From NCBI GenBank assembly GCA_017543005.1, contig JAFWEA010000190.1:1-15171 (forward strand): DNA of 15,171 nt. The letters are read 5' to 3'. Below the pieces are notes generated by a model that saw only the letters and a program-made list of their open reading frames with translations, had not been told where the DNA came from and did not search any database. Source of the DNA: Solobacterium sp. Lineage in GTDB: Bacteria > Bacillota_I > Bacilli_A > Erysipelotrichales > Erysipelotrichaceae. Made by a program: the position numbers and the translations under genes. Shown here piece after piece: positions 14,043-15,171 of this stretch; the first letter of the stretch is position 1; the number at the start of each line of letters is the position of its first letter.

Positions 14043-14621
14043 TTATTTGAGCAGTTCGTTGACCTTAGCCTGAACAGCTTTGTAGTCATAACCGGCAGCT
14101 GTCAACTTGTCGATTCTTTCCTGACCGTTGCCCCAGTTGCCGCGGATAACTTCCTTGGCGATTTCTTCCAGCGGCTTCAGTCCTGCCGGAGCAGCAGCCG
14201 GCTTGCCGGACATGATTTCGTTGACCTTGGCCTGAACGGTTGCATAGTCATAACCGGCAGCTGTCAGCTTGTCGATTCTTTCCTGACCATTTCCCCAGTC
14301 GCCATGAATGACTTCCTTGGCAACAACATCAACAGCCTTGAGGGCCGGAGCAGCCGGCTTGACTTCAACGGCCGGCTTGATCGGTGTGGCAGCCGGTTTC
14401 GGAGCAGCAGGCTTAACGGCTGTAGCAGCGGGTTTCGGAGCAGCCGGCTTGACAGCTGTGGCAGCCGGTTTTGCGGCAGGCTTAACAGCAGCAGGCTTGA
14501 CTTCTTCCTTCTTTTCGTCCTTCTTCTTGCCAAGAGCAGCAATGTCAGCAGCAGTTACACCACTTGCGCTCTGTGTCGGGTCGTTTGTGTCCTTCTTCTT
14601 GAACAGATCTTTCAATGCCAT
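14043..14621 (-). CDS. Lys/Pro/Ala-repeat protein with two CW_7 (Cpl-7-type) repeats, no signal peptide
   Basis: The 192-residue product has three parts. Residues 1-41 are highly charged (MALKDLFKKK start, KKKDEKKEE near 32-40). Residues 42-93 are a Lys-Pro-Ala-rich region with a 12-residue unit (KPAATAVKPAAP) in three tandem copies at 51-86. Residues 97-137 and 151-191 are two copies of a 41-residue domain with xxIAKEVIxGxWGNGQERIDKLTAAGYDYxxVQAKVNE, the Cpl-7 lysozyme-type CW_7 repeat that binds muropeptides in phage endolysins. The two copies share 17 identical residues in a row. There is no catalytic domain, hydrophobic segment, lipobox or LPXTG motif, so export is not evident. It could be a wall-binding protein released by lysis or unknown export, or a cytoplasmic protein using the fold differently. 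The start follows GGAGG by seven bases. It is monocistronic. Confidence 0.85.
   Translation of the reverse strand: MALKDLFKKKDTNDPTQSASGVTAADIAALGKKKDEKKEEVKPAAVKPAAKPAATAVKPAAPKPAATAVKPAAPKPAATPIKPAVEVKPAAPALKAVDVVAKEVIHGDWGNGQERIDKLTAAGYDYATVQAKVNEIMSGKPAAAPAGLKPLEEIAKEVIRGNWGNGQERIDKLTAAGYDYKAVQAKVNELLK
14046..14333 (-). repeat. Duplicated CW_7-encoding segment
   Basis: Two segments (14046-14171 and 14211-14333) encode the paired CW_7 domains. They are nearly the same at DNA level over the stretch for GNGQERIDKLTAAGYDY, which suggests a fairly recent internal duplication or gene conversion. A 39-base Pro/Ala-rich linker separates them. Confidence 0.75.
14364..14471 (-). repeat. Three tandem 36-base repeats coding for KPAATAVKPAAP units
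   Basis: Three 36-base units in frame encode the 12-residue Lys-Pro-Ala motif; the third has diverged (Pro-Ile in place of Ala-Val). Copy number may vary between strains through slippage or recombination. Confidence 0.8.
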
Positions 14622-14667
14622 GATATTTCCTCCTTCAATATGAGTTACAAGAGATCCTTCTGTAATT

Positions 14668-14676
14668 AATGTAACA
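14668..14676 (-). promoter_or_regulatory. Candidate extended -10 promoter of the CW_7 gene
   Basis: The minus strand reads TGTTACATT (TG-n-TACATT), with no clear -35. It leaves a leader of about 40 bases before the start codon at 14621. Confidence 0.35.
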
Positions 14677-14734
14677 CGTTTTTAATCCAAATTTCTTAAT
14701 TTCGCCGAACATTTATCCCCCTTACGGGTAGTTT

Positions 14735-14763
14735 TTTTCAGTCGGATTCATGCATGTTATAAT
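14735..14763 (+). promoter_or_regulatory. Promoter of the glutaredoxin-like gene
   Basis: TTTTCA (14735-14740), a 17-base spacer and a perfect TATAAT (14758-14763) with the TG extension at 14755-14756. The ribosome binding site AAAGGAGG follows at 14773-14780. This is the best-formed promoter in the window. Confidence 0.65.
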
Positions 14764-14788
14764 GCCTGTGTAAAAGGAGGATAATTCC

Positions 14789-15076
14789 ATGGATAAAATT
14801 ACCGTTTACGGCAGCAATGTCTGCCCGGGCACACTTGCTTTTCTGAATATTCTGACTTCCAATCATTATATGCCGGTCTTTATAAACGTCACCGGCTCCA
14901 TCACCCTGCTGAAGGAATTCATGTACCTGCGTGACACCGAAGCCTGCTTCGACGGCCTGCGCGGCACCACGAGCATCGGCTTCCCGCTGATCAAGATGCC
15001 GGACGGCACCTACACCAGAGACTACAAAAAGGTCCTGGAATCCATCGGCATTGACGCTGACTTCTCTTTCCGGTAA
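14789..15076 (+). CDS. Small monothiol glutaredoxin-like protein
   Basis: The 95-residue protein starts eight bases after GGAGG. It opens with ITVYGSNVCPGT, the beta-strand plus active-site turn of the glutaredoxin/thioredoxin fold, with Cys12 and Pro13 but Gly-Thr where a second Cys would be. GFPLIKMPDG (64-73) fits the cis-Pro loop (Pro66) and following strand seen in glutaredoxins. A second Cys at 53 is far from the active site. The single active-site Cys suggests thiol transfer by a monothiol mechanism, or a binding role, and not disulfide shuttling. The redox partner is unknown. It has its own promoter and terminator. A redox-inactive relative of the fold is possible. Confidence 0.78.
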   Translation: MDKITVYGSNVCPGTLAFLNILTSNHYMPVFINVTGSITLLKEFMYLRDTEACFDGLRGTTSIGFPLIKMPDGTYTRDYKKVLESIGIDADFSFR

Positions 15077-15085
15077 GCAGTACAG

Positions 15086-15113
15086 CCCGGTCCGGCAGGT
15101 ACCGGGTTTTTTT
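15086..15113 (+). terminator. Intrinsic terminator after the glutaredoxin-like gene
   Basis: Stem CCCGGT (15086-15091) / ACCGGG (15101-15106) with a nine-base loop, followed by seven T (15107-15113). The 58 bases from 15114 to the window end show no supportable gene. Confidence 0.82.
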
Positions 15114-15171
15114 ATGCGGCGGTTTCCCCTCTGGCATGCGCAGTTACGGATTTTTACTATATCATGAATAG

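Noticed and set aside
14705..14710. CCGAAC core resembling a PurR box upstream of the glutaredoxin-like and CW_7 genes
   Set aside because: Only the core and the downstream half fit; the upstream AT-rich half and a paired inverted box are missing, and neither gene is purine-related.

Overview
The window looks like chromosomal DNA of a moderately GC-rich member of the Bacillota. Strong GGAGG ribosome binding sites, TATAAT-type promoters, U-tract terminators, a glmU-prs gene pair and a lipobox lipoprotein all point that way. The style resembles gut Erysipelotrichia/Clostridia, but that placement is an inference and not firm. No tRNA, rRNA, CRISPR array, transposase or phage gene was seen.

Left part (1-7550). 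A minus-strand pair holds NAD kinase followed by the start of a PTS EIIC-like membrane protein that runs off the window edge. Divergent from it is a plus-strand series, mostly of separate transcription units: a two-domain lipoprotein, a shortened glmU with prs, a large membrane-anchored clostripain-type (C11) cysteine peptidase, and a small PPOX/Nim-type flavin-binding protein. Terminators with clear U-tracts follow the lipoprotein, prs, the peptidase and the PPOX gene.

Middle (7517-13861, minus strand). This is the metabolic core. A D-2-hydroxyacid dehydrogenase with its own promoter and terminator lies upstream of a tightly packed operon: ATP-dependent dehydratase activator, 2-hydroxyacyl-CoA dehydratase alpha and beta subunits, family III CoA-transferase, and a GntR/FCD regulator as the last gene. 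The activator, both dehydratase subunits and the transferase overlap by 4-8 bases. Together these genes can reduce a 2-oxo acid from amino-acid transamination to the (R)-2-hydroxy acid, activate it as a CoA thioester, and remove water to give a 2-enoyl-CoA. This is the core of the reductive Stickland branch known from C. difficile hadAIBC/ldhA and C. sporogenes fldAIBC/fldH. No acyl-CoA dehydrogenase or EtfAB is present here. The amino-acid substrate cannot be read from the sequence.

Right end (13978-15171). A minus-strand gene encodes a Lys/Pro/Ala-repeat protein with two Cpl-7-type (CW_7) wall-binding repeats but no visible signal peptide. A plus-strand gene encodes a small monothiol glutaredoxin-like protein. 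The points most worth a second look are the self-contained dehydratase operon with its own regulator and a tandem-repeat operator candidate, the glmU lacking its acetyltransferase half, the non-secreted CW_7 protein, and the Cys-rich tail of the dehydrogenase.
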